Source of the DNA: Prostheceraeus crozeri
Lineage: Eukaryota; Platyhelminthes; Polycladida; Euryleptidae
Assembly: GCA_907163375.1 (NCBI GenBank)
Contig: CAJQUW010000459.1
Location: forward strand, 186,001-250,000
DNA: 64,000 nt
Direction of reading: 5' to 3'
The notes below the pieces were generated by a model. The model worked only from the letters and a program-made list of their open reading frames with translations, did not search any database and was not told the DNA's origin. Every line of letters starts with the position of its first letter. The first letter of the stretch is position 1. Below, one piece after another: positions 1 to 10,034 of the stretch. A program made the position numbers and the translations under genes.

Positions 1-299
1 CGCATTTGTGTAAATAATTTTGGAAAAAAATTATTCTCTAATGCAATATTATCGGTTTCTGGTAATGGTGTTGTAAAATTGGCATCACTATATAAAGAAT
101 ATTCACAGTGTAAAAATGAATCAGGTAAATATAAATAACTCTGCTGATTATCAACTTCAAAAATTAAATCACCTCCAGTATTCACTCTACTGGAAGATCC
201 GGGATTCATAGCAATTCTTATATAGTCATTCTTTTTTTGATTATAACTGACGAACGGAGGATCGTCTAATCTAAATTTATTTTCGATAAGAGAAGACAT
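1..299 (-). CDS. Probable major capsid protein, N-terminal part (runs off the window)
   Basis: An open frame of 99 codons starts at an ATG on the minus strand (297-299) and continues past the left edge. It begins MSSLIENKFRLDDPPF. It has the layout seen at the start of double-jelly-roll capsid proteins of Polinton-like viruses: a short leader, a GGDLIFEVDN strand, then a D-S-F-L strand, then a N-N-F-F-P-K-L-F segment like the one that precedes the first jelly-roll loop in that group. No lesion is visible in this part. The upstream gap holds AT-rich repeats. The call rests on fold-pattern resemblance and on the position next to small virion genes on the same strand, not on an alignment. Another virion protein is possible. 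Confidence 0.55.
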   Translation of the reverse strand, partial: MSSLIENKFRLDDPPFVSYNQKKNDYIRIAMNPGSSSRVNTGGDLIFEVDNQQSYLYLPDSFLHCEYSLYSDANFTTPLPETDNIALENNFFPKLFTQM

Positions 300-300
300 T

Positions 301-424
301 TTTATAAGAAATAATTTGACTTTTTGTTTTTCACACACAAAAAAAATTTTACTAAAAAAATTTTACCAAATAGTTTTACTAAATAAATTTACTAAAAAAG
401 TTTTACTAAAAAAATTTACTAAGC
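301..424. repeat. AT-rich intergenic repeats of the TTTTACTAAAAAAA type
   Basis: Five to six imperfect copies of a short unit (ttttactaaaaaa and variants) fill the gap between two minus-strand virion genes. Related units recur at 5,175-5,250, and a similar A/T-tract repeat lies at 1,841-1,960. They could be promoter or terminator signals of the virus, or simple replication slippage; the sequence alone does not decide. Confidence 0.6.
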
Positions 425-432
425 AATATATT

Positions 433-828
433 TTAGAATTTTGCTAGACCATTGCCTCTTATTTCTTCAATTGAACGAACTGTAGGTTCTATGGCTACGC
501 CTGTTTTTTCATTATGTTTACTATCAGACCCCACAGCTATGTTAGCAATTTTGTTTTTTGTTTCCTCTGAAAGTTTTTTTAATTTTTTTAGTTCTTCAGA
601 ATCATTCCTAAGTTTACGAATAGTTTCTAGTTGTTTTAATTCGTTTTGAGACTTAACAGCATTTGATATGGCACTAGCTGTACTACCTATAGCAGCTGCT
701 CCTTTTGCAGCAGTAATCAAATCTTTATTATTTTTAATTAAGTTAACGATACTTCCAGTACCAGAAAATATACCATCTCCTTCTTTTTGAATTGTTTCTA
801 CATTGTTATAATGATAAACAGATTTCAT
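433..828 (-). CDS. Small minor virion protein (pX/pVI-like candidate)
   Basis: This is an intact 131-codon frame with a good ATG. Residues 16-60 are rich in Gly, Ala and Ser (GTGSIVNLIKN, then KGAAAIGSTASAISNAV), a profile like the amphipathic segments of membrane-active or core proteins of adeno- and adinto-like virions. Residues 60-95 are a charged helix, likely coiled coil. The C-terminus reads RGNGLAKF, a Gly-basic-hydrophobic tail often seen in such small virion proteins. It lies between the capsid and fibre genes on the same strand, which supports a virion role. It is one of the few viral frames here without a stop or frameshift. Function is inferred from composition and location only. 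Confidence 0.4.
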   Translation of the reverse strand: MKSVYHYNNVETIQKEGDGIFSGTGSIVNLIKNNKDLITAAKGAAAIGSTASAISNAVKSQNELKQLETIRKLRNDSEELKKLKKLSEETKNKIANIAVGSDSKHNEKTGVAIEPTVRSIEEIRGNGLAKF

Positions 829-937
829 AGATGGTTCATGAGCAATTTTTTATTTGAAGCAAAATGATTAAGATTGTGTTTATAAATTATAGGCATTTTT
901 TAGGAATAAATTTGACTTTTGGGAAAAAATATCTACG

Positions 938-1819
938 TTAAGATTTACGTTTGTGAATGGACAACAACTTCGAGATAACTTTATTAATTTTCCGTTGCAC
1001 GTTATCTATTGCGTCAAGTAGCGTGTGATGTACTTTAATTTCTTTTTCAGTCACTTCTAATTTTTTCTCACTTTTCTTTAATTCTGTTTTAAAGCATTCA
1101 ATTGAACTTTAAGAACATCTAACTGTTTTTTAACAGCATCTAGCTCTTCTTAATTTTCTTTAGATTTTTCTTGCAAATTTTTCTTTAATTCATTTTCTAA
1201 ATGTATTTTAAGAGTTTTCATTTTATCAACTTTTTGATTAAGTGAGTTTACTTCATTTATTATTCTATTCATCTTTTTCATTTGTTGAGTAATTTTAGAA
1301 CTCAATTCTTTAACACTTTTTTGGAATGTAGTTCGTAGCTTATTTAAATTTTTTAAAATTCTTTCAAGAAGTATTTCTATTTCATCTTCTAATTGTTCTT
1401 TCAATAATTTTATCTGAAGTTTATTTTTGATGACCGCAGATTTTAACTTTATAGAAAGTAATATTAAAATTTTTGATTGTTCTGAAATCTTTTTAAAAAG
1501 TTTTGCTATATCTGCTTCTAGCTCTCTATCGTTTTTATCAAGTTTTAATAATTTTTCGTTTAATGATTTGTCATTAAGTTTAAGCAACTTTAATTCATTC
1601 ATCAGTGGACCCAAAACATCGTTTATATATTTTCTTTAAGTCATTGATTTGTGTATCAACATATTGTTTATTTGTTAACTCTGTATTTTGTTGCGGAAGA
1701 ATAGAAAGATGCAATGGACCAGATAAAACGTCTCCAGTTTTCATGATATAATTTTCTCTTTCTATTTCTGATTCACGATTATTCGGGATATATGCACGTC
1801 CACCAACATTTGATAACAT
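938..1819 (-). pseudogene. Fibre-like protein with phage-tail-fibre motif and long coiled coil (broken)
   Basis: The frame starts at an ATG at 1,819. The N-terminal 70 residues contain MKTGDVLSGPLHL, then TNKQYVDTQIN, the pattern found in phage tail and collar fibre repeats (a 'gdmsg-L...a-n-K-yVD' signature). About 200 residues of heptad-like Leu/Lys/Glu coiled coil follow, ending in a basic tail near 940. That layout suits a trimeric spike or fibre that binds cells. Three lesions are visible: a frameshift near 1,615, an in-frame TAA at 1,150-1,152, and another frameshift near 1,090. It sits directly upstream of the small virion gene on the same strand. The fibre role is inferred from motif and architecture; no receptor-binding head is recognisable. 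Confidence 0.55.
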
Positions 1820-1840
1820 TATGTTTTAACAATAAAAATA

Positions 1841-1960
1841 AAATTTTTTTTATATAATGAGAAAAAAAATAAAATTTTTTTCTAATAAAAATAAAATTTT
1901 TTCTAATAAAAATAAAATTTTTTCTAATAAAACTAAAATTTTTTCTAATAAAAATAAAAA
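1841..1960. repeat. Tandem AT-rich repeat, period about 24 bp
   Basis: Four to five tandem copies of a unit close to taaaattttttctaataaaaa lie between two divergent genes: the fibre on the minus strand and the zinc-finger gene on the plus strand. The unit could serve as a bidirectional promoter region. Reverse translation of the array gives a meaningless IRKNF repeat. Confidence 0.75.
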
Positions 1961-2859
1961 ATGGAAATGTCTCAAATTTGTCAAGTTTGTGAGACACATT
2001 TTTTAAACCGAACGCTATTATATTCTCATATGAAAAACACACCATATGGTATGCATATGAATCAATTTCAAAAAACATTCAGCATAATAATAATATTCAA
2101 TATAATAATATTTAACCGGAGCAACCATTACAAAGATTAAAGCACTTATATATTTCAGATCAAGTACAAAATCTTTATTCTGCTAGAAAAAATACACCTA
2201 GACAAAATACACCTAGACAAAATAATAGTGATTAATTAGCACAAAATAATAATAATTGTTTAGCGCAAAATAATAATAATTATTTAGCACAAAATAATAA
2301 TAATTATTTAGCACAAAATGATAATAATTATTTAGCACAAAATAATTATGTTGATAAAAATCAATTTGTAGAATGTAATAACAAAAAAATATGTTCCGGA
2401 TGTAATAAAAATATAACGTCCAATAATTTTGCACGTCATTTAAAATTATGTGAACAACCAGAAGAGGTTAAAAAAGATAAACTGAAAGATCAGCTATGTC
2501 GTAATTGTAATAAATAATTTAAAAGTCAAGGGATTACTAATCATTATAATTCTTGTATAAATTCTACAAGACAATGTACAAGTTGTCAAATTACTAAACC
2601 TAAGACAGAGTTTTATGATAGTAAATATCAGTGTAAGGATTGTTTAAAAGAAAAAGTAAAATGTAGAGGTTGCCAAAAAATTATATTAAAGAAAAATTTT
2701 CCAAGACATGTAGCACTTTGTCCAAAACTTAATCAAGATCTTAATCAAGATCTTAATCAAAATTTTAGTCAGCATAATGATACAAATCTTAATCAACATA
2801 TTAATCCAAATCATAATCAACATAATATGAATAATTTTGATTTAGGATTAAATTATTAA
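1961..2859 (+). pseudogene. Multi-finger Cys/His-rich protein (broken)
   Basis: From an ATG at 1,961 the first 40 residues form one finger (CQVCETHF...SHMKN). After a frameshift between about 2,090 and 2,130 the frame continues through an Asn/Gln linker of LAQNNNNY repeats into four zinc-binding modules: CSGCNK...HLKLC, CRNCNK...HYNSC, CTSCQ...CKDC and CRGCQK...HVALC. An Asn/His-rich tail follows, and the frame stops at 2,857-2,859. Two in-frame TAA codons (2,233 and 2,515) break it. The CxxC plus HxxxC pattern suggests a nucleic-acid-binding or regulatory protein. I do not recognise the family. Neighbours are the fibre (opposite strand) and the first ATPase-like gene. Confidence 0.55.
2236..2346 (+). 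repeat. 24-bp coding minisatellite (Asn-rich linker)
   Basis: Five copies of a unit like ttagcacaaaataataataa encode LAQNNNNY repeats inside the zinc-finger pseudogene. Small differences between copies show that the array is not brand new. Confidence 0.8.
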
Positions 2860-3005
2860 AATAGACTTATATATATTAAAATAGTTGTATTTCTACTAAA
2901 ATAGTTGTATTTCTATTAAAATAGTTGTATTTCTATTAAAATATTCTTATATATATTAAAATATTTTTTATGAAGAATAAAATATTATTTTATTAAAATA
3001 TTCTT
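2854..3005. repeat. 24-bp AT-rich tandem repeat after the zinc-finger gene
   Basis: About six copies of attaaaatagttgtatttct and variants. They follow the stop codon directly and precede a short, locally GC-richer stretch (3,005-3,110) with two CATTCCGGA-type motifs. No gene is seen before 3,190. Confidence 0.7.
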
Positions 3006-3189
3006 AAGCATTCCGGAAGAGAGGAGAGGTTCGGAAAATACTTCTTTTAAGCATAGGAACAAAATTCCGGTTTATTTCCGATACATTCCGGAGGTCCTAC
3101 AGAGGTCAAAAAACACTCATAAGAGTGTAAGAATGATAGTCTGGAATCAACAACTAATAATTCCTAAATTTTTTTAAAAAAAATATCAA

Positions 3190-4677
3190 ATGAATAAAAG
3201 CGAAAATTTGGAAGATTTATATTCACCGGTTATAATTAAAAGTAATAAAAGTGATGAAAGTAGTAAAAGTAATAAAAGTAATCTAAGTCGTCATAAATCT
3301 CTTAATGCATTAAATGATAGTATAAATAATTATATAAATAACACTGAGTTTCAAGATACACTATCCCCTCAAGATCCAAATTTAAATAAAGACGAAGTAG
3401 AATATGTACAAAATATTAATAATATTGTAGATAATCCTAGATAGAATACTATAGGTAATAATATATATAATAAAAATATTTAGAAACACCACCAAAAAAA
3501 TTTTTTCCCTAATTCATCTCCTAATAAAAAAATTGCGCAATCAGAACTTACACGTCTTTGGAATTTTTTAAAATTTCATTGTATAAGAATAATTTTAGCA
3601 TGTATCTTAATATTTTTTATTTATCATCTTGTTATATTTATTGGAAATCAATGGGGTTACTTTCTAATAGAGGAACAAAAGAGGATAAATTTTTATAAAT
3701 AAGAAATAAAAAATTTTAAAGGATGGAGGACTGAAGAGGAAGAGAATAAAGATACAATTAATAATGTAAAATATCAAGAAGGGAAATTGTATCAAGAAAA
3801 TTTACATTTCATTGTTTACGGTAAAACTGGAAGTGGTAAGACTACGTTTATTAAAAAATATATAAACGAACATTATAAGGATGAAACACAAGTATATATT
3901 TTTTGTATGCATACTTCTGAATGGCCAACTTTTACAAACGTTTATAATGATAAACAATTAGATGAGTTACAAGATATGGAAAGTTTCGCTGGCACACCTG
4001 AAAATAAATCTTTATAAAATTTTAGATGATGTTGCAAGTTTAGCAAAACAAAAAAATATGTCAGAAATATTTACAAAAGGAAGACATAAAATTTTCAAAT
4101 AGTTGTATTAGCTCATAAAGCTTGTGATGTAGATATTAAGATTAGAGAAAACATTCAAATATTTTTTACAACTACACAAAATAATGCGGCATTCTTTAAT
4201 GATCGTAATAAAAATTATAAAATAAATATGCCTTTATCAAATTTTACACATCATAAATACGGTGTAATACGTGTTGATACTCTGACTGAACATATACAAG
4301 TGTATGATAAAGATTTGAATATATTAATGGATACTGAACGTGAAATATATAATAACCCTCCATACTTTGATATCAGAGTATATTCAAATGCGAAAAATTT
4401 ATCAAGTCAAGTTATAGAACAAATCATTATCTTTTTAGAATCTGAAGCAAAAGAACTAATAACAATTATTTCTGAAACATTTTATTTTTATTTTGATCAT
4501 TATTTAAACGAAAAATTTGGTTTACTAACACCTAATAGATTAACAAATAATGAAACATTAACGTATTTAAAAAATGCAATAGATGATACAAGAAATGCCT
4601 TGAAAAGAGCAACACCAATAATATATGAAGTCAAATCTACATTAGACGAAGCCAAAAAAACATATAATGATATATAA
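3190..4677 (+). pseudogene. Membrane-segment plus P-loop ATPase, A32/FtsK-like (broken)
   Basis: One reading frame can be followed from the ATG at 3,190. It runs through a Ser/Asn/Lys-rich N-terminal region, a hydrophobic membrane segment (about 3,585-3,650; ILACILIFFIYHLVIF) and a Walker A motif GKTGSGKT (about 3,820-3,845). In-frame stops are TAG 3,442, TAG 3,481, TAA 3,700 and TAA 4,015. After a frameshift there is a Walker-B-like ILDDVAS and a TKGRHK sensor-like segment. A second frameshift near 4,095 precedes a C-terminal part (149 codons from 4,228) that is mostly helical. The Walker B to RGRH layout matches packaging ATPases of the poxvirus A32/Polinton type, which makes it a second such gene in this virus. 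It may originally have been two genes, with the membrane protein first. Confidence 0.6.
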
Positions 4678-4832
4678 CCATTAATAAATGGTGTTAGTGA
4701 AATATTTAATAATTCAACAAATTTATCATAATTTTACAGATATATATTTATATATTTATAATATTTTCATTATATATATTTTTTATAATAACTAAAAAAA
4801 AATATTTTCTAATTTATCTTTTAATTTATCTT
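4678..4832. other. AT-rich intergenic stretch
   Basis: This gap between convergent genes is almost pure A/T. No open frame or clear signal is visible. Confidence 0.5.
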
Positions 4833-5180
4833 TTAATTTCTTTTATAATATTTTCTTTCAAAATTGTAAATATATGGATGAAGATTTAATTTATTTAATG
4901 TATTTAAATCATATACTGTTAAGTTATCTTTATTAATTAACCACGATAAATTATTAAAAGCCAAGAATACTCTAAAACTTCTTAAACAAAGTGGAAAATC
5001 ATTAGTTTTAGTATATTTAGGTATACCATGTTTTATTTTATAATCTCTAACAAATTGCATATATTTATGGTGATATTAGAATTTAACTTCTTGTTTAAGT
5101 GTAAGAGGATTAGTAGGATGTCGATAATGTTTTGAAACTGGTACATGGTCTATCTTATACTCTTCAAACTTTATTATTTT
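4833..5180 (-). pseudogene. Unrecognised viral protein, C-terminal part
   Basis: A 75-codon frame (MQFVRDYKIKHGIPKYTK onward, ending NFERKYYKRN) extends upstream in the same phase through one TAA near 5,078 into IDHVPVSKHYRHPTNPLTL. The sequence is basic and aromatic-rich without a membrane segment. No family is recognised. It is convergent with the ATPase-like gene and separated from the next plus-strand gene by AT-rich repeats. It could be the tail of a degraded structural protein or protease, but no catalytic pattern is visible. Confidence 0.35.
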
Positions 5181-5307
5181 TTATAAAAAAATTTATTAAA
5201 AACATTTTACTAAAAAAATATATTAAAAAAAAATTTTACTAAAAAAACATTTTAGAATTTTTTCTTTAAAAATTAAAACACAAATTTTTCTTTAAAAAAT
5301 AAAATAA

Positions 5308-5535
5308 ATGGAAAAGTTTTATTGTGTCTTATGTGAAAAAAAGTTGCAAACAAAAAGAAGTTATCAATCTCATTTACAAAGTAAAATGCATTTACAAGAT
5401 GTAGAACGAGCTGATAAAGGAAATATATTGATTTTAAATAATTATAAAAACTATCTAGAAACATTACCTACTGATATAAAAGTTAAAAAAATATTTGATG
5501 ATTATTCACATTCGGAATATAAAAAAGTTTTTTAA
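5308..5535 (+). CDS. Small single C2H2 zinc-finger protein
   Basis: This is an intact 75-codon frame with an ATG. Residues 6-28 form a finger CxxC-x12-H-x5-H (CVLCEKKLQTKRSYQSHLQSKMH pattern), spaced like the U1/matrin type that binds RNA or structured DNA. The rest is a charged helical tail. It ends only a few bases before the polymerase gene on the same strand, so the two were probably co-expressed. Function beyond nucleic-acid binding is unknown. Confidence 0.6.
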   Translation: MEKFYCVLCEKKLQTKRSYQSHLQSKMHLQDVERADKGNILILNNYKNYLETLPTDIKVKKIFDDYSHSEYKKVF

Positions 5536-5543
5536 TAGTGAAG

Positions 5544-8500
5544 ATGAACATGTATGTACCAGATGGGAGATATTTATTTAGCGATACTGATAAATTTAAC
5601 GAAATAGATGAATTTGATGAAGCTGAACGAACCGATGAGGCCGTAGCAAATATAAAATATTTATTTAATCAGACTGTTGAATATAATGAAACCGATAAAA
5701 CTTTTTATGATGTATTAACAAACTTTTTCAAAAAATTTAAGAAATCTTTCAAATGTTATATGAATGTAGAAGTACTTTATACAAAAAATGGACCTGATGG
5801 AATTCCTGTAGAAATAATACAAGGACATTTTACAAATTCACTAGAAATTCATAATGTAAATGATATACAACCCATATTTGAACAAATTATACTTAAATTA
5901 GAAAATTGTATAATTGAAGCCCAGTTACGTGAATCTGGTTTGAGATTAGTTAAAATACTATCTAAGAAAATAGTAATTGATAAATATAAAAATAATGGTA
6001 GTTATGTTCCTTTACCTTTCAGTTCACCACAAATAATCAACATAAAATATGAAGATGATTTTTGTTTTCTGTGGAGTATTATAGCACATTTACATCCTGC
6101 AGAATATAACCAAGAAAGACTAAGTCATTATAATAAAGAAGAATATATAAAGGAATTTGATCTCTCTGATGGCTTACATGAATTTCCATATGTTTATAAT
6201 AAGCTAACAAAGTTTCATAAAAAGAATAAAAATTTAATAGAAGTAAATGTTTTTGAATTAAATGTGAATTATGTTTCTATTGGTGATGTTACTCCACTTT
6301 ACTCAGATTCAAAAAAAAATTTATTTGAATAATAAAAATTTATGTCAATCAGAAATAGTATACAATAAAAGAGGAAATTACATGCATCATAATATTCTTT
6401 ACCAAGGAAAAATAAGATGTACTGAAAAATTTGAAATTGTTAAAACACTCACCAATAAAGATTAATCATAACAATTATAAAGGACGTAATTATGATTATG
6501 ATTACAGTTATTCATCTTTATCTTTAGAATATCAACAAAAATTACAAAATTTAAATAAACGTTTACAAAAATGTAAAACAGATTATTTTCAACAAACAAA
6601 AATATTAGTTCAAGAATATGGCCATAAATATCAAAATAAGATAGAAACGATTCAAAAATTAAATGAAGACAATAAAGAATTAAATAATGAAGAAAATGAA
6701 GCCAATAAAAAAATAAATGAATGTTTAAAAAAATGTCAACAACAATATAAAGAACAATATGATAAAGAATATATTTATCAGCTACAAATATTAAATCAAA
6801 ATTTTCATCGAAATACATTTAATCTTACAAAAGAAATTGATGAAACACATGAAATATATAAAGATAAATTTGAAATATTAGAACAGACAAAACAACCAGC
6901 ACAAGCGAATATATTATATTATCAGGGACATTTTATATTGTGTAAAGATGTTTCTATATTTACAAAAACTTCAGATAACACAAATTTTCCTTGTCTCCAA
7001 TGTATGACGAGCTTTAGAACTAAAGATGAAATGAATAGACATTTGGAGAATTGTCAACAAAATGAAGCAGTTGAAAATACTTTTCCTAAAGATGATTATT
7101 TAATATATAATAGACATTATTTGAAAAATAAAGTACCCTTTACTATTTATTGTGATTTTGAAGCATATAATGTAAACATAACATAAAATTCTGATAATGG
7201 TAAATATGCAACAAGTGCATCTGAACAAAGTAAAGAAAAATATTTATTTGAACAAAAACCATTACGTTTGGGAATGTACATTCATTCAAATTATCCTGCA
7301 TTATTTAAATCAGAATATTATCAATACTATGGTGAAGATAGTTCAGAAATGTTTACAAAGAAAGTAGAAGAATTACAAGGACGTTTTTCACAATTGCTTG
7401 AAACAAATAAACCAATGATACCATTAACAGATGAAGAAAGAAAAGAATTTTATGATGAAATAAATTGTTATTACTGTGGAAAAGAATTTACAAATAATTA
7501 TAAAACTGGCAGAGGAAGATATCTTGATAAAGTAAAAGATCATGATTATCTAAATGGATTATATAGAGGTGCAGCACATAATTCTTGTAATCTTAATGCT
7601 AATAAATTTAAATATAACTTTGTTCCTTTATATTTCTACAATGGTTCTAAATATGATTTCCATTTAATAATGAAAGATTTATTTTCATCTGAAAAATTAC
7701 AAAAACAACAAATAAATGTACTATGTAAAACAGAAGAAGAATATTTTTCAATGCAATTAGGTTGTATTAGAATTTTATATGCATTTAGATTTTTTACTCC
7801 TTATTCATTAGATGTCATGGGAAAAACTTTGAAACCTGAACAATGTAAAATATTAAATAAATATAATTTAAAACCTTTAAAAGGCATATTTCCGTATGAA
7901 TATATAACCTGCGGTTCACAGTCGAAGACTGATTTAACTGGAGATTTTAATTCTGTGAATAAAATTATGGAAGAAAAACAACTTCCTCCAATAAATAAAT
8001 TTAAATCAACATTAAAACAATCACAATTATCTTAAGAAGATCATGCAGAAGCTGAAAAAAATTGGAGAGAGTTAAATTGTAGAACAATGTATGATTATAT
8101 AATGAAATATCTTCAGATAGATGTATTAATCCTTGCTGATCTTTTTGAAAACTTTCGTGACATGTGTTTAGAATATTACGGAATAGATCCATGTTATTGT
8201 TATTCTACACCAGGTTTAACATGGTTAGCAGGATTAAAACATACTGGTGTTAAACTTAAACATTATAAAGAAAATACATATGATAAATTATTATTTTTTG
8301 AATCTGGAATTAGAGGTGGAGTTTCATCAGTTTTAGGTAATCGTTGTGTACAGTGTTACAATAAAAAAGTAAATCCTGATGATTATGGAATAATGAAACC
8401 TTTATTTCCAGAAGAAAGCGATCAGTTTATAAAATTGTTTAATCAAAATAAAGAAGGACTTATATCAAATGAAGTTAGTCAAGCAGCAGTTGATGAAATC

Positions 8501-9730
8501 ATGAGAGAAAACTATTTGTTATATTATGATTTTAATAGCTTATATTCTTCTTGTATGATACAAGAATTACCAACAGGTGAAATGTCATGGTGTAATATTC
8601 TTGATTATCAAAAAACAAATGATGGAAATTATAATTTTGGTTACATATATGAAGATGATTTAGTATATCCTGATTATATAAAAGATAAAACAAAATATTT
8701 TCCTTTCTGTCCTGAAAACAAAATTCCCAATATAGAAAATTCTTCAGATTATCAAAAATCTTTAATTCCTAAGAAATACAGACCAACAAAGAAACTCATG
8801 TTAACACAAGGTCATCAAGAAAAGTATGTTGTTGAAGGAAGAATGCTAGATTGGTATTTAGAACATGGAATGATTCTTGTTGAAATTCACCGGAAACTAG
8901 TGTATAGAAAATCTAGGTGGTTAAAAAATTATATAGAGTTCAATATTGAAAAACGTAAAATAGCTAAAAGAAATAAAGATGATTTTGGAAACGTATTCTT
9001 TAATTTAATGAATAACGCATTTTATGGTAAAACTTTAGAAAATGTGCGTAATAGACAAAATATTGAAATAGTTTATGATAAAGATAGGTTCCAAAATTTA
9101 ACAAGGAAACCTACATATATAAGAACTACTAGATTCAGTGATGAACTATGTGCTGTACATTTACGTCGTATCAGCGTAAAACATGATAAGTTTAATTTTA
9201 TTGGATTCACTATATTAGAATTAGCTAAACTATTTATGTATAGATTTATATATGATTATTTAGTACCTGCTTATGGCAAAAACTATAAATTACACTTTAC
9301 AGATACCGATTCTGTTTTCTTAGAATTAACAATACCGTATAATTCTTCACTTGATGAAGAAATTCATAAAATAAAAGATATCATTCATCCTTCTGATTTA
9401 TGTAAAGTAAAAGATGAACTAGAAGGAAATGAAGATTTCATAACAGAAGCTATATTTTTAAAATCTAAATGTTATTGTTATAATACAACTAATAAGATTA
9501 AAACACATAAAACATTAAAAGAAATTTCAAAGGCATCAGTGGCTAACCAAATAACATTTCAAGATTATAAAAATGCATTATGTAATAATGAAATAAAAAC
9601 AGCATGTAATTATAGACTTAATTCAAAGAAACATAAAATGTATTTAAAAGAGGAACATAAATTAACATTAGATCTATTTGATGATAAAAGAAAAATTTTG
9701 CTTGATGGAATAACTACTTTATCTTTTTAA
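5544..9730 (+). pseudogene. polB: Protein-primed family B DNA polymerase (broken by frameshifts and two stops)
   Basis: The replicative polymerase of the virus. The N-terminal part (ATG 5,544 to 6,332) contains the FCFLWSIIAHLHP segment typical of metazoan Polinton/adinto-like PolB. A frameshift lies in a run of nine A near 6,315, and another near 6,460. Then come a Lys/Gln/Asn-rich coiled coil (about 6,490-6,880), a C2H2 finger (about 6,990-7,050), exonuclease motif I DFEA (about 7,155), an HNH/endonuclease-VII-like zinc motif (CYYC ... RGAAHNSCN, 7,466-7,600), Exo II (YNGSKYDFHL, about 7,640) and Exo III (YLQIDVLILAD, about 8,108). Polymerase motif A is YYDFNSLYSS (about 8,523), motif B is NLMNNAFYGKT (about 9,005) and motif C is TDTDS (about 9,300). 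In-frame TAA codons at 7,184 and 8,033 interrupt it. All catalytic motifs are still present. The coiled-coil segment is not usual for the family. Confidence 0.9.
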
Positions 9731-9838
9731 TTTTCTAACTTCTAAGATAGACAAATTTAATAGAATATGAAATAATATAAAAATATAAAAATATAGAATA
9801 ATATAAAATAATATAATATAAAAAATATAATATAAAAA
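9731..9838. promoter_or_regulatory. AT-rich gap with TATA-like tracts
   Basis: The gap is a run of ataaaatataaaa-like repeats directly before the next ATG. It could contain a viral promoter, but composition alone makes this weak. Confidence 0.25.
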
Positions 9839-10018
9839 ATGGATAAAATTAGAGCTGATAATTTTAAAAGAATAAAACAATTAGATGAGTTAATAAAGCA
9901 AAGAAATATTATGAAAGAAAATCATCTTCAACATAGAATTAAAATTTTTTTAATTTTTATAGATAATATTTTATTTTTTAATTTTTATCTACGATTTTTA
10001 TCTATAATATTTATTTAA
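9839..10018 (+). CDS. Small 59-residue protein with hydrophobic C-terminus
   Basis: An ATG after an A-rich leader opens a frame with a charged N-terminal half (MDKIRADNFKRIKQLDELIK) and a strongly hydrophobic second half (IFLIFIDNILFFNFYLRFL), so it may be a membrane-anchored peptide. It stops 16 bases before the start of the penton-like gene on the same strand. Because the DNA is so AT-rich, the hydrophobic half could be chance. No family is recognised. A near-copy of its first 20 bases occurs on the minus strand at 13,535-13,554. Confidence 0.3.
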   Translation: MDKIRADNFKRIKQLDELIKQRNIMKENHLQHRIKIFLIFIDNILFFNFYLRFLSIIFI

Positions 10019-10034
10019 ATTTTTCAGTTAAAAA

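Noticed and set aside
1779..2078. Minus-strand frame with IRKNF repeats
   Set aside because: It is the reverse reading of an AT tandem repeat and overlaps the start of the zinc-finger gene.
2213..2434. Minus-strand frame with NNYYYFVL repeats
   Set aside because: It is the antisense shadow of the LAQNNNNY minisatellite.
6462..6818. Minus-strand hydrophobic frame
   Set aside because: It is the antisense of the PolB coiled-coil region; antisense of Lys/Asn/Gln codons gives spurious Leu/Phe/Ile-rich frames.
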